Shown one piece after another: positions 10,214 through 23,000 of a DNA stretch of 64,000 bases (positions are counted from its first letter, which is position 1; the number at the start of each line of letters is the position of its first letter). A program made the position numbers and the translations under genes. Source of the stretch: Dehalococcoidia bacterium (GTDB lineage: Bacteria > Chloroflexota > Dehalococcoidia > Lucifugimonadales > Lucifugimonadaceae); the NCBI GenBank assembly GCA_022824185.1, contig JAJEAU010000010.1:186001-250000 (forward strand). The letters are read 5' to 3'. Below the pieces are notes generated by a model. It was not told where the DNA came from and did not search any database. It saw only the letters and a program-made list of their open reading frames with translations.

Positions 10214-12430
10214 CTAGTCTTCCGCTTCCACTCGGAGATCTGGCAACCACTCCAACCAAGAAGGCAGGTACCAGTTGCCTCGCCCCAGCATCTCCATGCT
10301 AGCTGGCACTAAGACCGATCTGACTAGCGTTGCATCCAACAAAATCGCGACCGCTAGCCCAAATCCCACCTGTTGATTGATGATCGTTTTGCCCGACGCG
10401 AACGCACCGAATACAGCCACCATTATCAACGCCGCACCGGTTATCAGGTTTGCGGTAGACCTGAGCCCGTAACTCACCGCCTCCGCATTGTCACCCGTTT
10501 GATCGAATCGTTCGCGGACGCGGCTGAGGAGAAAAACGTGGTAATCCATCGACAACCCGAACAGGATTGTGAATAGGAAAAGCGGAATCCATGCATCAAT
10601 AACTTCCGCCTGTTGGAATCCAAATAGATCCGCCGCGAAACCCTTCTGGAAAACCAACACCAACAATCCGTACGCAGTACCCACGGAAAGCAGATTCATT
10701 ATCACCGCTTTGATCGGAATGACGATCGAACGAAACACCACAAGAAGAACCACGAAACTAAACCCCAAAACGAATGTGAAGACTATCGGCGTGTATTGAT
10801 CCACCACGTCGTAGATCTCCGAAGCAGCCTCGCTCTGGCCTCCGATCTTCACCACTGCATCCACACCGGCAAACGCTGCTGGGACCAGTTCTTCACGTAG
10901 CGCGATGATGGCCTCGACGGTCGCGTCTCCGGTCGGATGGCCAGGGAGCGCCAACTTCATTAGCGCTATCTGATCATTCGAAGCCGGATCGAGGTAAGGC
11001 GGCAACGTGAATCTCGAATCTTCGACGATTGCCAGGGTCAACCGTTGCATCGCACCTTGGACTTCAGGGCTCTGGATGTCCCCTTCGATCAGGATGTCCG
11101 AAGGCGAAGCGACACCAAACGCGAACTTATCCTCCAAAACGAAAAACGCTTCCTTAGTCCGCGAGCCATCAGGCAGAGCTTCGACCCCATTGATCCCCGT
11201 CTCGATCTGAAAGTAGTAGACGATCGCCACCACCATCGGAATCGCTACCACTAGGAAACTGACGACAGGCACTTTGGTGACGATCCTCGTCGTCACCTCC
11301 CAAAAACCACTGTCCGATCCCTCTTCGGAACTCGCCCGTGATCGTTTCCTGAAGAAAGGAATCGACAGAATGTCGACCCGCCGACCCAATAAACCCAAGA
11401 CTGCGGGCAACAGCGTCAACGTCGCCGCCATCTCGACAATCACCACCAGAATCGCGCCCAGCCCGAGCGACTGGAAAAATCCCATCGGGATGATGAACAT
11501 CCCGCAAAGCGCGATCACAACCGTCACACCGCTGAATAGCACGGTTCTTCCCGCGGTTTCGCCAGCCCGGGCTACCGCGTCCTCAACGCCGAGGCCATTG
11601 TCGAGTTCCTCGCGGAAACGGGAAACGATGAATAGGGAATAGTCGATGCCGACCGCCAAACCGATCATCGTGATCATCAAAGTCACGAAAAACACCAGAT
11701 CGAAGTACTGACCGATGATCGCCACCAAACCGAGCGCTATCGCTATCCCGACGATTGCCAATCCGATCGGGATCAAAGCGGCCACTACTGCCCCAAAGAG
11801 AGCAAGAAGTATCAACATCGCGACCGGGATGCCCACCCGTTCGCCTTGTTCCAAGTCGTGGGTCGCGAACTCGTTAGACTCGAACGAGATGCTTGCCGGG
11901 CCGCTGATCAACACACGGAAATCATCCGCCGCGTCTGCTTCCTCGACCACGTGCATGACTGCCTCGACCTTTTGGGAAGCCTCATCGAAATCCCCGACCA
12001 TCGTGACCGTAATCAACGTCGTCTTCCGATCCGCTGACACCAGCTGCGATGCCGTCTCCGGAGCCAGCACAGCGGCTAGGTAATAGGTCGCGACTTGTGA
12101 AACTGTATCCTCGCCCAGCGCACTCAGTTGCTCAAAAACTGATTGGACCTTCGCCGCGAACTCGGGATCATCGACAGTCAACGAGTCCGATTCCACAATC
12201 ACGACCTCGGTTACCGGCTCGGGACCTCCCCGCAACCGTTCCAACGTCGCCGCTGCTTGTTCCGATTCAAACCCGCTGCTGAGTCGCAGCTCAGTCGTCG
12301 TCGCCGTACCCAGCAAACTGGAAATCACCGCGCCTGATGCAACGACCAAAGCTACCCACACCAAAATGGTGATCCAAGGCTTTTTGGCGCATGCCCTTGC
12401 AAGTGATTGAGTCAAGTCGATAATCCCCAA
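10214..12430 (-). CDS. MMPL/RND family transporter
   Basis: 12-TM RND layout with two large extracytoplasmic loops; IGLAVGIDYSLFIVSRFREEL and LFGLSMDYHVFLLSRVRERF motifs. Confidence 0.9.
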   Translation of the reverse strand: MGIIDLTQSLARACAKKPWITILVWVALVVASGAVISSLLGTATTTELRLSSGFESEQAAATLERLRGGPEPVTEVVIVESDSLTVDDPEFAAKVQSVFEQLSALGEDTVSQVATYYLAAVLAPETASQLVSADRKTTLITVTMVGDFDEASQKVEAVMHVVEEADAADDFRVLISGPASISFESNEFATHDLEQGERVGIPVAMLILLALFGAVVAALIPIGLAIVGIAIALGLVAIIGQYFDLVFFVTLMITMIGLAVGIDYSLFIVSRFREELDNGLGVEDAVARAGETAGRTVLFSGVTVVIALCGMFIIPMGFFQSLGLGAILVVIVEMAATLTLLPAVLGLLGRRVDILSIPFFRKRSRASSEEGSDSGFWEVTTRIVTKVPVVSFLVVAIPMVVAIVYYFQIETGINGVEALPDGSRTKEAFFVLEDKFAFGVASPSDILIEGDIQSPEVQGAMQRLTLAIVEDSRFTLPPYLDPASNDQIALMKLALPGHPTGDATVEAIIALREELVPAAFAGVDAVVKIGGQSEAASEIYDVVDQYTPIVFTFVLGFSFVVLLVVFRSIVIPIKAVIMNLLSVGTAYGLLVLVFQKGFAADLFGFQQAEVIDAWIPLFLFTILFGLSMDYHVFLLSRVRERFDQTGDNAEAVSYGLRSTANLITGAALIMVAVFGAFASGKTIINQQVGFGLAVAILLDATLVRSVLVPASMEMLGRGNWYLPSWLEWLPDLRVEAED

Positions 12431-12586
12431 TTCATGCCGAATCGATTGGCCTTTTTACATGGTACTGGCGCGCATCGATTTGAAACCGCACAAATCTTGG
12501 ACATTTCTGGGGTGTCCACATCAACAACGCTGGATCGATGTTAACGACAACTTGAACGCCCTTGGCTACTGTGTAGCGCCTCATCG

Positions 12587-13327
12587 TTAATCTCTGCGTT
12601 CCGGCGTCTCAGTCATTTGATCCGAATTCTCCTCGGATCCCGATTCGCCTTCGGGGTTTTCAAGTGTTTCCGAGGTCTCGGGTGGCGACGGGTCGTCGGG
12701 CGCGACCTTTTGGGCCGGTTTAGAGGGTCGCTGCCTGAACAGCGTGTAGCTGAACCCGAACCCGAGGCGCAGAACAAATTCCAACCCAATCAGGAACGCA
12801 AGGTAGTAGACAATCGGCTCGCGATGGTCATTCAAATCAGACAACACATCCAACGAAGCACCGATGTCCACGAACGAGCCGTCGATGATGAAGATGCCCA
12901 ACAACGCAAACGGAAGCATCTTGGCGATATCGCGCGAAAGGTCCTCGGAATAGTACGCCGAGAATCGGATCGCGCTCACCGTGGCCAAAGAGATTAACAA
13001 AACTTCCGCAATCTCTCTGCCGAGCGAAAGGAAAACCAACATCGCAGTCAACACGCCGAACCAAAAAAAGGCGAACAAAGGGAACACGATCAGGTACTTC
13101 AAGATGTACATGACGAATCCGAGGAAAACCCGCATCGCACGAAAACGCGATTCTTCGTAACGTGAAAAGTCGATCATGAACATATCTCGCTGCGCAACGA
13201 ACCTATAGAAATTGAAAACAAAGACCGCGTAGATCGCCATGCCAGCCACATAGAGCGCGAGCGGTTCAAGCAAATCGACGGCATCAGCAACGCTTAATCC
13301 GTTCGGGAACAGATCGTCAAAACCCAT
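12587..13327 (-). CDS. Hypothetical multi-pass membrane protein with acidic C-terminal tail
   Basis: Several hydrophobic segments; C-terminus SPPETSETLENPEGESGSEENSDQMTETPERRD. Confidence 0.6.
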   Translation of the reverse strand: MGFDDLFPNGLSVADAVDLLEPLALYVAGMAIYAVFVFNFYRFVAQRDMFMIDFSRYEESRFRAMRVFLGFVMYILKYLIVFPLFAFFWFGVLTAMLVFLSLGREIAEVLLISLATVSAIRFSAYYSEDLSRDIAKMLPFALLGIFIIDGSFVDIGASLDVLSDLNDHREPIVYYLAFLIGLEFVLRLGFGFSYTLFRQRPSKPAQKVAPDDPSPPETSETLENPEGESGSEENSDQMTETPERRD

Positions 13328-13472
13328 GAGTGTCTCCCCTATCCCACAAATTCACAGTTTCGCCTCGACCGTCTTCAAACGATGACTAACGGTTTCCGAG
13401 CTCAATCGACTTTCGATGATACGGCAATGCACCACCAGACGCATTCGAAAGGCGTATCCCTAAACCACGGCC

Positions 13473-13919
13473 TCATTCCCTCGGTCTGCCCCACGCTATG
13501 ACTAGTTTCAACGGTTTGTCACCGGCACACCGAAAACCATGATCGACTCCAGGAGGAGCGATGACCGCATCGCCCGCTCCCACTGTCCGTTCTTCCCCAT
13601 CCATCCACATCACGCCGTTGCCTTCGATGAAGTAGTAGAACTCCTCCAGTTGGTCGTCGCCGTCGTGGACATGGCTGCCCTCACTCGCCCCCGGCGGCAG
13701 CTCCCACACCTCAATCTTCACCGGCAGCTTGGACGTTTCTGCGAAGAACCGCCTCCGCGTCACCGTCCCATCGCCTTCGTGAAGACCCTCGTGGAGTATC
13801 ACATCCTCCGCTTCGTGTTGCTTCCAATCCATATTGTCGCCTAGTTCTAATTCACCTTCCGAGACTAACCATAGAAAATCCCCGATTCTCCGTGGTGGGT
13901 CAAGGTCGACGATACGCAC
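13473..13919 (-). CDS. Cupin-domain protein
   Basis: GSHVHDGDDQLEEFYYFIEGNGVMWMDGEERTVGAGDAVIAPPGVDHGFRC. Confidence 0.85.
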   Translation of the reverse strand: MRIVDLDPPRRIGDFLWLVSEGELELGDNMDWKQHEAEDVILHEGLHEGDGTVTRRRFFAETSKLPVKIEVWELPPGASEGSHVHDGDDQLEEFYYFIEGNGVMWMDGEERTVGAGDAVIAPPGVDHGFRCAGDKPLKLVIAWGRPRE

Positions 13920-14098
13920 AACCGTGATCGAATTCGCGATACCGCTTTGGATCGTCAGGGACTGATTGGATCGGCTCCATCTGTTCGCTCATTCGAGCAA
14001 ACCCGTGTCCGAGCCGTGGGCATGGGCGGCAAGACCTTGCGGATCCGCCGTCACCCCAAATCGGATGGGTTGGTATCGCTTTACGTTGATCGCGGCGG

Positions 14099-17000
14099 TC
14101 ATACCCAGTGCCGTCTCCGTTGGAACGGATAGTGCGGCAACGCGATCCTTCGCCTCGATTCCCCGGCGAACAGTCCTTCGAACCTGATCGGCAATCCCGC
14201 TTCGTAAGCGTGGGCGACGCCATCAACGAATCTCGCATCACCAGCACAAGGAACAACCTCGAGAGATCGGTTGACCGACGCACTGTTGTCATCCGATCGC
14301 CTCGGCGTATCCGTCAATTTCGAAACTTCATCGGCGTTCATTCCAATCCCGATGATCACGCCGACGTCAAGATTGGCGAGCGACTTTACTGCGAGATCTG
14401 CCGGTTCAGGTTTGATGGAATGCGAGCGCCAATACTCGCCGTTTTTCAATTCACTTCCTGCAACCCTTAGACCAGTCGCGCTGCTCAGCATTGAGATTCG
14501 CGATTCCATGAATTCTGCGCTCGCCACAACGGCGTCGATTTCCTCGGCTGCAACTTCCCCAGAAGTCGATTGCGACAACCTGCCAAGTCGTGTCGCTAGC
14601 TTCAACCCATCCTCCAGACTGACGACACCGGCAGCGTAGGCTGAGGCGATCTCTCCGACCGCGCTGCCAATCACCAAGCTCGGGGTGACGCCAACACTCT
14701 CCCATAGAGCTGTCATCGCACATTCGATTGCATACGTTGCCGCATGAGCCCAACCCTGATCGTCGGGCGGCGCTTCAGATCCGTTTGTTGCCAACAGGCC
14801 GTCCAGCAGACCATCACCGGAGTCAGATGCGAACACTTCGTCACACCGATCCATGACGGCGCGTACAACCGGTTCGCCTTCATACAGATCGCCGATGGAC
14901 CGAGACCAAGAAAGCAATCCGCCAGAATAGACGAACGCAACCCGCGGCGGTGTGTCGGACGGACGGTCGACCGTTTCTTCTTGCGCAGACGCTGCGCTTC
15001 GCAGACCTTGAAGCAAAGCCTCGGCATCGCTGAACACGATCGCCTTCCGATGCTCGAAATGGCTGCGCCCGACTCCCGCTGTCCAGGTCATATCGGCAAA
15101 TGAATTGCCCAAATCACCGTTCTCATTCGAACTATGGTTTTCGACCCAATCGAGATACCGTGCCGACAGATCTTGCAAAGCAAGCTCCGATTTCCCTGAC
15201 AAAGGCAACAGGCGCGTAGTGCGCTCTTGGGTTTCCCGTACCTCGATAGTCAATCCCGATATGAGGTCCGTGAAGTCCTGGCCGACCTCCTGCTCGCTCC
15301 CAGTCGGCACTCGGAAACCGTTGTCTTTTGCCGCCTCGCCATTGGTTCCGCCGTATTCGGCCATCAACAGGTGTGCGTTTGCGCCGGACATCCCGAATCC
15401 GCTCACGGCAGCCATTCGATGTCGTTGCTTTGGAACAATCCATTCGACATTTTCCGTTGGAACGCGCAGCGGCAATCGGTCCCAATCGATGTGCGGATTT
15501 GGTTCATCGAAATTCACTTGTCTAGGAATCACACCGTTTATCATCGAAAGCGCGACCTTGATCACGCTCGCCACTCCGGCGGCGCGTTCTAAGTGACCGA
15601 CATTTGCCTTCACCGAACCCACGAGCATCGCGTGATCGTCTTCCCGATTCTCCCCGTACACCGCACCGGCGGCGTGCAGTTCGATCGGGTCGCCTAGCTG
15701 CGACGCACCACCGTGCGCCTCGTAGTAATCGACATCACCAGGATTGATGCCCGCAGTTTTGACCGCGTCTTGCATAACCCGCTGTTGCGCCGATCCGTTG
15801 GGCACCGTCAAACCCGCGCTCGCGCCGTTTTGATTGACCGCAGACCCAAGGATGACCCCCCAGATACGATCGCCATCGGCCTCCGCATCTCGCAGCCGTT
15901 TCAGCACCAACATCCCGCAACCCTCGCCACGAACGAAGCCGTCGGCATCGGCGTCGAATGGCCGGCTACGAACACTCCGAGACAACATCGTCAGATCAGT
16001 CATGTATTCCGTGATCGGAACCGATAGCACAGCGTTCACACCACCCGTAATCGCCATGTCGATCTCACCGCTGTCGAGACTCTGCACCGCTTGGTGTATC
16101 GAGGCATGAGACGACGCACATACGAGATCAACCGGAATTGCAGGACCTTCCAAACCCAGAGCGAATGCCAGTCTCCCTACCGCCATGCTGGAAGTGGTGC
16201 CCAAGTAGTTGTCAGGGAAACCGCTCGCTGCAATCACATCGCGGTACTCGCTCGAACCGACGCCTACATACACGCCCGTTCGGCTTCCCTTTAGCCTTTC
16301 CGGATCGATGCCCGCATCCTCCAGAGCGTGCCACGCTGTCTCCAGCATCATGCGCTGCTGTGGATCCATGAGACGTGCTTCGATCGGTGAAATCCTGAAG
16401 AACCTCGAATCGAACTCGTCTACATGGTCGATGAATGCGCCCTTTCTCAAGACTTCACGCTCGGCGTACGGATCGCCAACGACGTCGCGCCAGGATCCTC
16501 CATCTTGCCGTCCGTCCGTAATCGCGTCGCTTCCAACCTCCAACAGACGCCAAAACTCGTCGAGATTATCCGCGCCAGGGAACCTGCAAGCCATGCCGAC
16601 AATCGCTATTCCATCGACGTCGGTTGGCAATCTCGGCTCTTCCTCCGGTTCGTCGTCCGCGGCAGGGGCGACCTGAATCGAAAAGACCTGTTTTTCCTCA
16701 CTCAGATCAGCGAGTTCCTCCGACAGGTGACGGGCCATTTCCGCAACGTTTGGATAGTCGAAAACGATCGTGTTGGAAGCGACGTACTCCCCGGCGAGCG
16801 CCCGGTTGAGCCGATTCCTGAGCTCCACAGCCATCAGTGAGTCCATCCCCAAATCGAAGAACCCGACCGTCGGGGAAGGCGGCGCGGACAGTCTCAAAAC
16901 CGCTTGCAACTCGTGTTGGAGGAACGAAATCAGCACATCATCGCGTTCCCCTTGAGGAACACTCCTCAATCGTGTCAAGACGTCTTCATCTGCAACCGCG

Positions 17001-20000
17001 TCTCCCGACCCATCGTCATCGGGAGAAGACAGTAGGTCTTCCAAGAAAGGCGGGCGATCTTGTACTGCTTCTTCGAACACAGACCAATCCATCGACATAA
17101 CCACTGACGTGGTCTTGTCCTGGCGAATCAACGTTTCGAGCGCTCTGATGCCTTGCTCAGGCGTGAACCAACGGCCACCGAGAGCCGCACGTCGCTCCTC
17201 AATCCGTTCCTTTTGCTCGGCCGCTTCACCGATCTCAGACCATGCTCCCCAAGCTATCGCCTGCCCGGGTAGACCCATCGCACGTCGATGTCCCGCAAGT
17301 TGGTCGAGGAATGCGTTCGCCGCAGCGTGGTTGGATTGACCAGGGTTACCCATTACTCCAACACGGCTCGAAAAGAGTACGAACATGTCGAGATCGCGAT
17401 CCAGCGTCGCGCGATGCAGGTGCCACCCTCCCACAATCTTGGGCCATAGCACCCGCTCGAAACTCTCCCAAGTCTGGTTCGGCAACGCCGCATCGGAAAG
17501 CACGCCGACGCTGTGAATCACCCCGCCAAGAGGCGGGCAATTCGCATCCACGCGCTCAAGCATCGCGTCGATAGCAGACGTTTCGGTCACATCCGCAAGC
17601 TCTACCTCGACTCTCACTCCTCTGGCACGCAGTGATTCGATCGCCTCTTCAGCGTCCGCATCCGGGGCTCTACGCCCATTCAGCACAATCGACCCTGCGC
17701 CATGGTTGGCAAGCCACGCCGCGACCGCGATCCCTATGCCCCCGAGACCGCCGGTTACCAGATATGTTCGGTCCGAACGTAGTCGGCCCTGGTTCAGCGG
17801 TGGAGGCGTCAACACGATTTTCCCTATGTGCCTCGCGGATCGCATAAACCCGAGTGCAGCACCGGCTTCAGCCAACGGCCATCTGCTGTGAGCGATAGGT
17901 TTCAGTTCTCCAGAAGAGATTCCCCTCATCACGTCCCGCAACACTCTCCCGACCCACTCAGGTTCGGTCTTTTTGAGCACGTCTAGTTCCAAGATGTCGT
18001 AGGACACATCCGGACGTATCGAAGCCATGTCTTCGACACTCAAGATGTCTCGCCGTGCCAACTCGATGAAACGTCCGCCCTGAGCCAGACAATCCAAGCT
18101 CGCATCGATGAAACCTTCGCTCGTGAGGCTGTTCAACACAACATCCACGCCTCGGTCGCCCGTCGCTTCGTTGATTTCCTCACCGAAATTCGTCGTGCGA
18201 CTGTCGAATATGTGCTTGACGCCCAGCGATTTGAGATACGCCTGTTTTGGAGCGCTCGCAGTAGCAAATACCTCGGCGCCTGCGGCTTGGGCCAACTGGA
18301 TCGCAGCAAGGCCCACGCCGCCCGATCCGGCGTGGATCAGAACTCGGTCGCCAACATCCAACCCCGAAAGTTCATACGAAAGCGCCGCCGAAACGAATGC
18401 GCTCGGAATTGTCGCCAAATCCGATACTGAAAACCCTTCCGGCGCGAGTGCAACCAACTCACCATGTGTGATCATCTCAGGCGCGAATGCCCCAAACCCA
18501 AGCCCGACAACCTGATCGCCTTTCTTTACAGTCGTCACCGCCGTACCGGTCTCGATGACCTGACCAGACAACTCACGACCGAGGTCACCTTCTTCGATGA
18601 ATCCGAGAGAACGGAACACGTCCCAGAAATTCAGACCGGTACCTTCCACCGTTACACGCACTTCCCATGGTTCCAACGAACGGCGTGTGAGCCTTTTGAT
18701 TTGCGGATTTTCAAAAACGCCGGCCTGATCTGGTGCCAATACCCAGTCCGAATCCTCCGGTAACGCCAAACGCTTCCCGGTAGCGTCGGGACGTGCCAAC
18801 CGTGCAGCCAGTCGCCTTCCTGTGCGATAGGCGATGTGATTCTCGCCGTCGGGATATAGCAGATCATCCGCTAAATCAGAAGGTGCAATCGGCACAATCG
18901 GATCCAGATCGATCATTCTCGGCTTGAGATGCCCGGCTTCCAAGTTCGCCACCTTGCCCAATCCCCAAAGAATGGAACCCGAGAGTGCTCCTCCACGCTC
19001 CCGTTCCAGAACCTGCGCGCCACGCGTCACAAACCAAACGCCCTTTGCCGGAACCGCGTCAGATTCCGTCAACCCTTGAACCATTGCTAGAGCACTTGCA
19101 CCTGCTCGTCTGACATCCCGCGCCATATCGTCCGTCGACGCCTCGGGCCCATGTCCATCCAAAGACAACGTATGGATGACACCGTTGAGCGGCAAGTCCC
19201 CGATCAAATGCCCGAACAGCACGCTCCAACTCTCGCGATCCTCGACCTCCAAGGCACTATCCAACACATTTGGTCCGTCTGCAGCAAATTGAACATCCGC
19301 GACACCTTCGGCACCAACCAACACGACCTTCTGATTGCGTCCCGTCAACTCATTTGCGATGCCTTCTGCCACACCGCCTGCGTCTCGAGTGATAACCCAG
19401 ACTCCCGCCGATTCGGTCACCTCCGAGGGTCCTTGAGAAACGATCACGCCCTTGTCCAACATGTCGTGCGTGAACGAGTCGTCAACCCCCAGCACCTCGG
19501 TCTCCTCGAAACCGGCATCACTTAGCGCTTGACGCCACACCGCTGGGCTCGCAAGCGCATGATGCGGACGATATTCGTCAGCAAATCGCCACCAACCATC
19601 CAATTGACCAAATGTAAGGTCCATCCAACCCAAACCGCGAAGGTTCTCCAACGCCACCAACTGGCCCGACGGGGCGAGTAACGCTTGGCAATGCGTCAAG
19701 GTCTCTTCCAGGGAACGCGTCGCGTGCAACACGTTCGAAGCGATCATCAAGTCGAAACCGTGCGAATCGAAACCTTGGGCTATGGGGTCCTTTTCGATAT
19801 CCAATGACCTATATTCGATGGAACCGTCCGCGTCTCCGAACCTGGCTTCAGCTTCGGCAAAGAACCCCGCGGAGATGTCCGTGTATACGTAATCGAACTG
19901 ACCTTCGGGCAGAACCGGTAAAACCGACGCAGTCGCAGATCCAGTACCCGCACCGACCTCGATCACTCGCAGCCTCCGACCCTCCGGCAAATCCGCCACC

Positions 20001-23000
20001 AGTTTTTGGACGGCGTCAGCCAACAAACGGTTCGCCGCTCGTGCGACCGGTGCCTTCAGATACAGATCGGCGGCGGTTGGTTCACCGCTGCTGAATAACA
20101 ACGTAAGCGGATCCGCATCGCCTCTCAGGACATCAGCAAGCGCTGCGCCAGATCTCTCGAATAGCCCTACTTCCGTCAAGCCGTGCGAATATCGACGGGC
20201 CATCTCCGCAGCGTATCCGTCGGGATTGGATGGTAACTCGGAAGGCAACGGGTCTCCATCGCCTAGAACGACCGTAAAACCATCATCTGTCTCCTCGACG
20301 ACGCCCGCGCTGTCAAGCATCTCCAGCAGTCGACGGAACAACCGACCATGCTCTCCGGTTACACCGAGGTGCTCTCTCAACTCTTCAGGGTCCACGACTT
20401 CGCCAACTCGTCGTTCCCAACCTAGCTTTTCTAGAGTGCGTAACGCGTACGACCTCGACCACAGCTCCAAATCCGTCAACAGACCGTTCCTGCCGGCAGG
20501 ATCGACGCCGGCTGTCGAGAGGTAATCGGGGAAAAGTTCCGTGCCAGCCGCCACGTCTCTCGGTTTCGGGAAGAAATCCGCTGGCACGATCCCAGATTCA
20601 AGTTCCCTATCGCGCCAAACAACCTCGTAGAGCAGGTCGTCCACCTCTTCAACCGCCGAAAGCAACGCTTCGCGCGTCGCCTTCTTGACCGTGTATCCGC
20701 TTATCCCGCCGATCAATCCGCCGTTCAAATCGTAGATGCGAATCTCACCACTTAACACCTCCGGCGACCCACTCCCCGACTCCCGCGCTGCTTCGCTCAT
20801 CTGAACATGGCAAAGGACTTGGTCCGGCAACGATCGGTTCAGCCACAGTCGCTCCCAACCGAACGGCAAATAGGTCGGTTCTCCCGCCTCGCCCGTCATG
20901 TTGCGAGCCATTCCTACCACCTGAAAACACCCGTCGAGTATCAGCGGGTGCACGTCGAGTTCGTTTCTACCCAAGACCTCAGGAAGAATCACTTCTCCCA
21001 GAGCTTCTCCCGGACCCGTCCAGACTAGGCCCAACGTGCGGAAAAGCGGTCCGAGGTCGATCCCGGTATCGGATTTGGCGCGGTAGTAGTCTCCGACGTC
21101 AGATTCCGACAAGCGTGACTTCAGTCCGTTCAGATCGATCCTATCGACTGCATCCGCGAGAGGATCGCCTTGGGAGACGCCACCCTCTACATGGAGCGTC
21201 CAGTTGCCGCTGTTTGCTTTGGAATAAACCTGAACGCTACGCGTAGACGCCCCATCTGATTCGTCCAAGACAACCTGCATGGTCCGCCCCTCTTCGCCCT
21301 CATCGTCATCAGACTTCTTCTCCGCAAACACCATTGGACTGTGCAGCTGGAAATCCTCAACCACCACCGAACCATTCCCCTCATCTAGCGCGGTCGAAGC
21401 AAACATCGCGCCGTAAAGTGCACCAGGGGCGACTAGTCGGTTGAATACTTTGTGGTCGTTCAACCAGACCGGTTCCGACGGAAACACTTCCGTCTCGTAC
21501 GCGATTTCACCGCGTGCCGATTCATGTTTAACGCCGAGCAAGGGATGCCCTGCGCTCAACCGACGTTTTTTCGACTGCTCAATCCAGTGTCGTTCCCGTT
21601 GAAATGGATAACTGGGCAAAGATATTCGTCGCCGCTCCTCACCCGCGTACAACCCCTCAAAAGAAATCTCCAAACCGGCTTCGTACGCCTCTGCCACCGC
21701 ATCCACAAAACCACTTTCAGGCTCCGCACTCGAAGCGTCCCTCGGAGGACGACGCAGACTGGCGATAGCGACCGGCGTCCTTGAAGGCTGTTGACCGCCA
21801 GAAGAGGTCGGCCACGCCAATGTCGTCATCGGTCCGAGAACGGCGTGCGGACCGATCTCCACGACCAAATCAACGCCCTGTTCCGCCATCGACCTCACAC
21901 CGCTGGCGAACGCCACCGCCTCACGAGCGTGGCTTCTCCAATACGAACCATCCAATGCCATGTCGGGCTCGACCACCCGACCAGTCAAATTGCTAACCAC
22001 CGACAACTCGGGCGACTTTACCGACAACGCGTCGACGAACTCTCCCAATGCGTCCAGCGCGGGTTCCACCAAAGCGCTGTGGAACGCTTTGGCCGTATTC
22101 AGTCGTCTGGCACGGACTCCTACCGCCTCGAACCTGTCTACGATCTTTTCGATATCAACGACTGGGCCGCTGACCACCTGATGCGCCCCGTTGTCGCCTG
22201 CGATGCTGAGACCCACACCGTCGGACGCCGCGTTCAGCTCCTCAATCGCCGAAGTGACCTCATCCGGTGAAGCAAAGATCGCCGCCATCGTGCCCGGTTC
22301 AGTTTCCGAGAGCAATGTGCCTCGGACGGCCGCGAACCGCATTCCGTCTTCCAAACTGAACACCCCGGCCGCATACGACGCCGCAATCTCCCCAACACTA
22401 TGACCCAATACGACGTCGGGACGAACACCCACGCTCTCCCAAAGAGCCGTGAGCGCGCAACCCAACGCGTACAACGCCGGTTGCTCCCATGCGGTGTCAC
22501 CAAGATCCTCATCCGCACCGTTACGCCCCCACATCACATCGAGCAGCGACTCGCCGCGTTCCTGGCGGAACACCTCTTCGCAACGGTCAAAAACAACCCG
22601 CGCCACGGGTTCTTGCCTGTACAACGCCTCACCCATCCCGACCCATTGGCTTCCTTGGCCTGTGTAGACGAACGCTACTTTGGCGGGGCGTCGAGGCTCG
22701 AGCTCAAGGTTGCGCTCCGCCAGATCAGTTAACTGTTGACGCAAAGATTCGCCATCTCCGAAAACGACACTCGAGCGGCGATCGAAGTGACTACGCCCGA
22801 CGCCAGCCGTCCAAGACATATCCGCGAGTTTTGCGTCGTTAACGCCATCGGCGTCTATCTCCAGCCCATTCGCGTCGATCCAAGACACGTACCTCCGAGC
22901 GAGATCCTTGACCGCGTTATCGGTCTTGCCGGAGAGTGGCAAGAATCGCTTATCACGACCGTCGAACACATCACTCCGATTAACGGATTCGATCAGTGGC

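Noticed and set aside
13900-14292. 130-codon ORF across the PKS 3' end as a continuation of the PKS
   Set aside because: Different frame; the sequence after the stop contains no DH, ACP or TE motifs in any frame that I could read.
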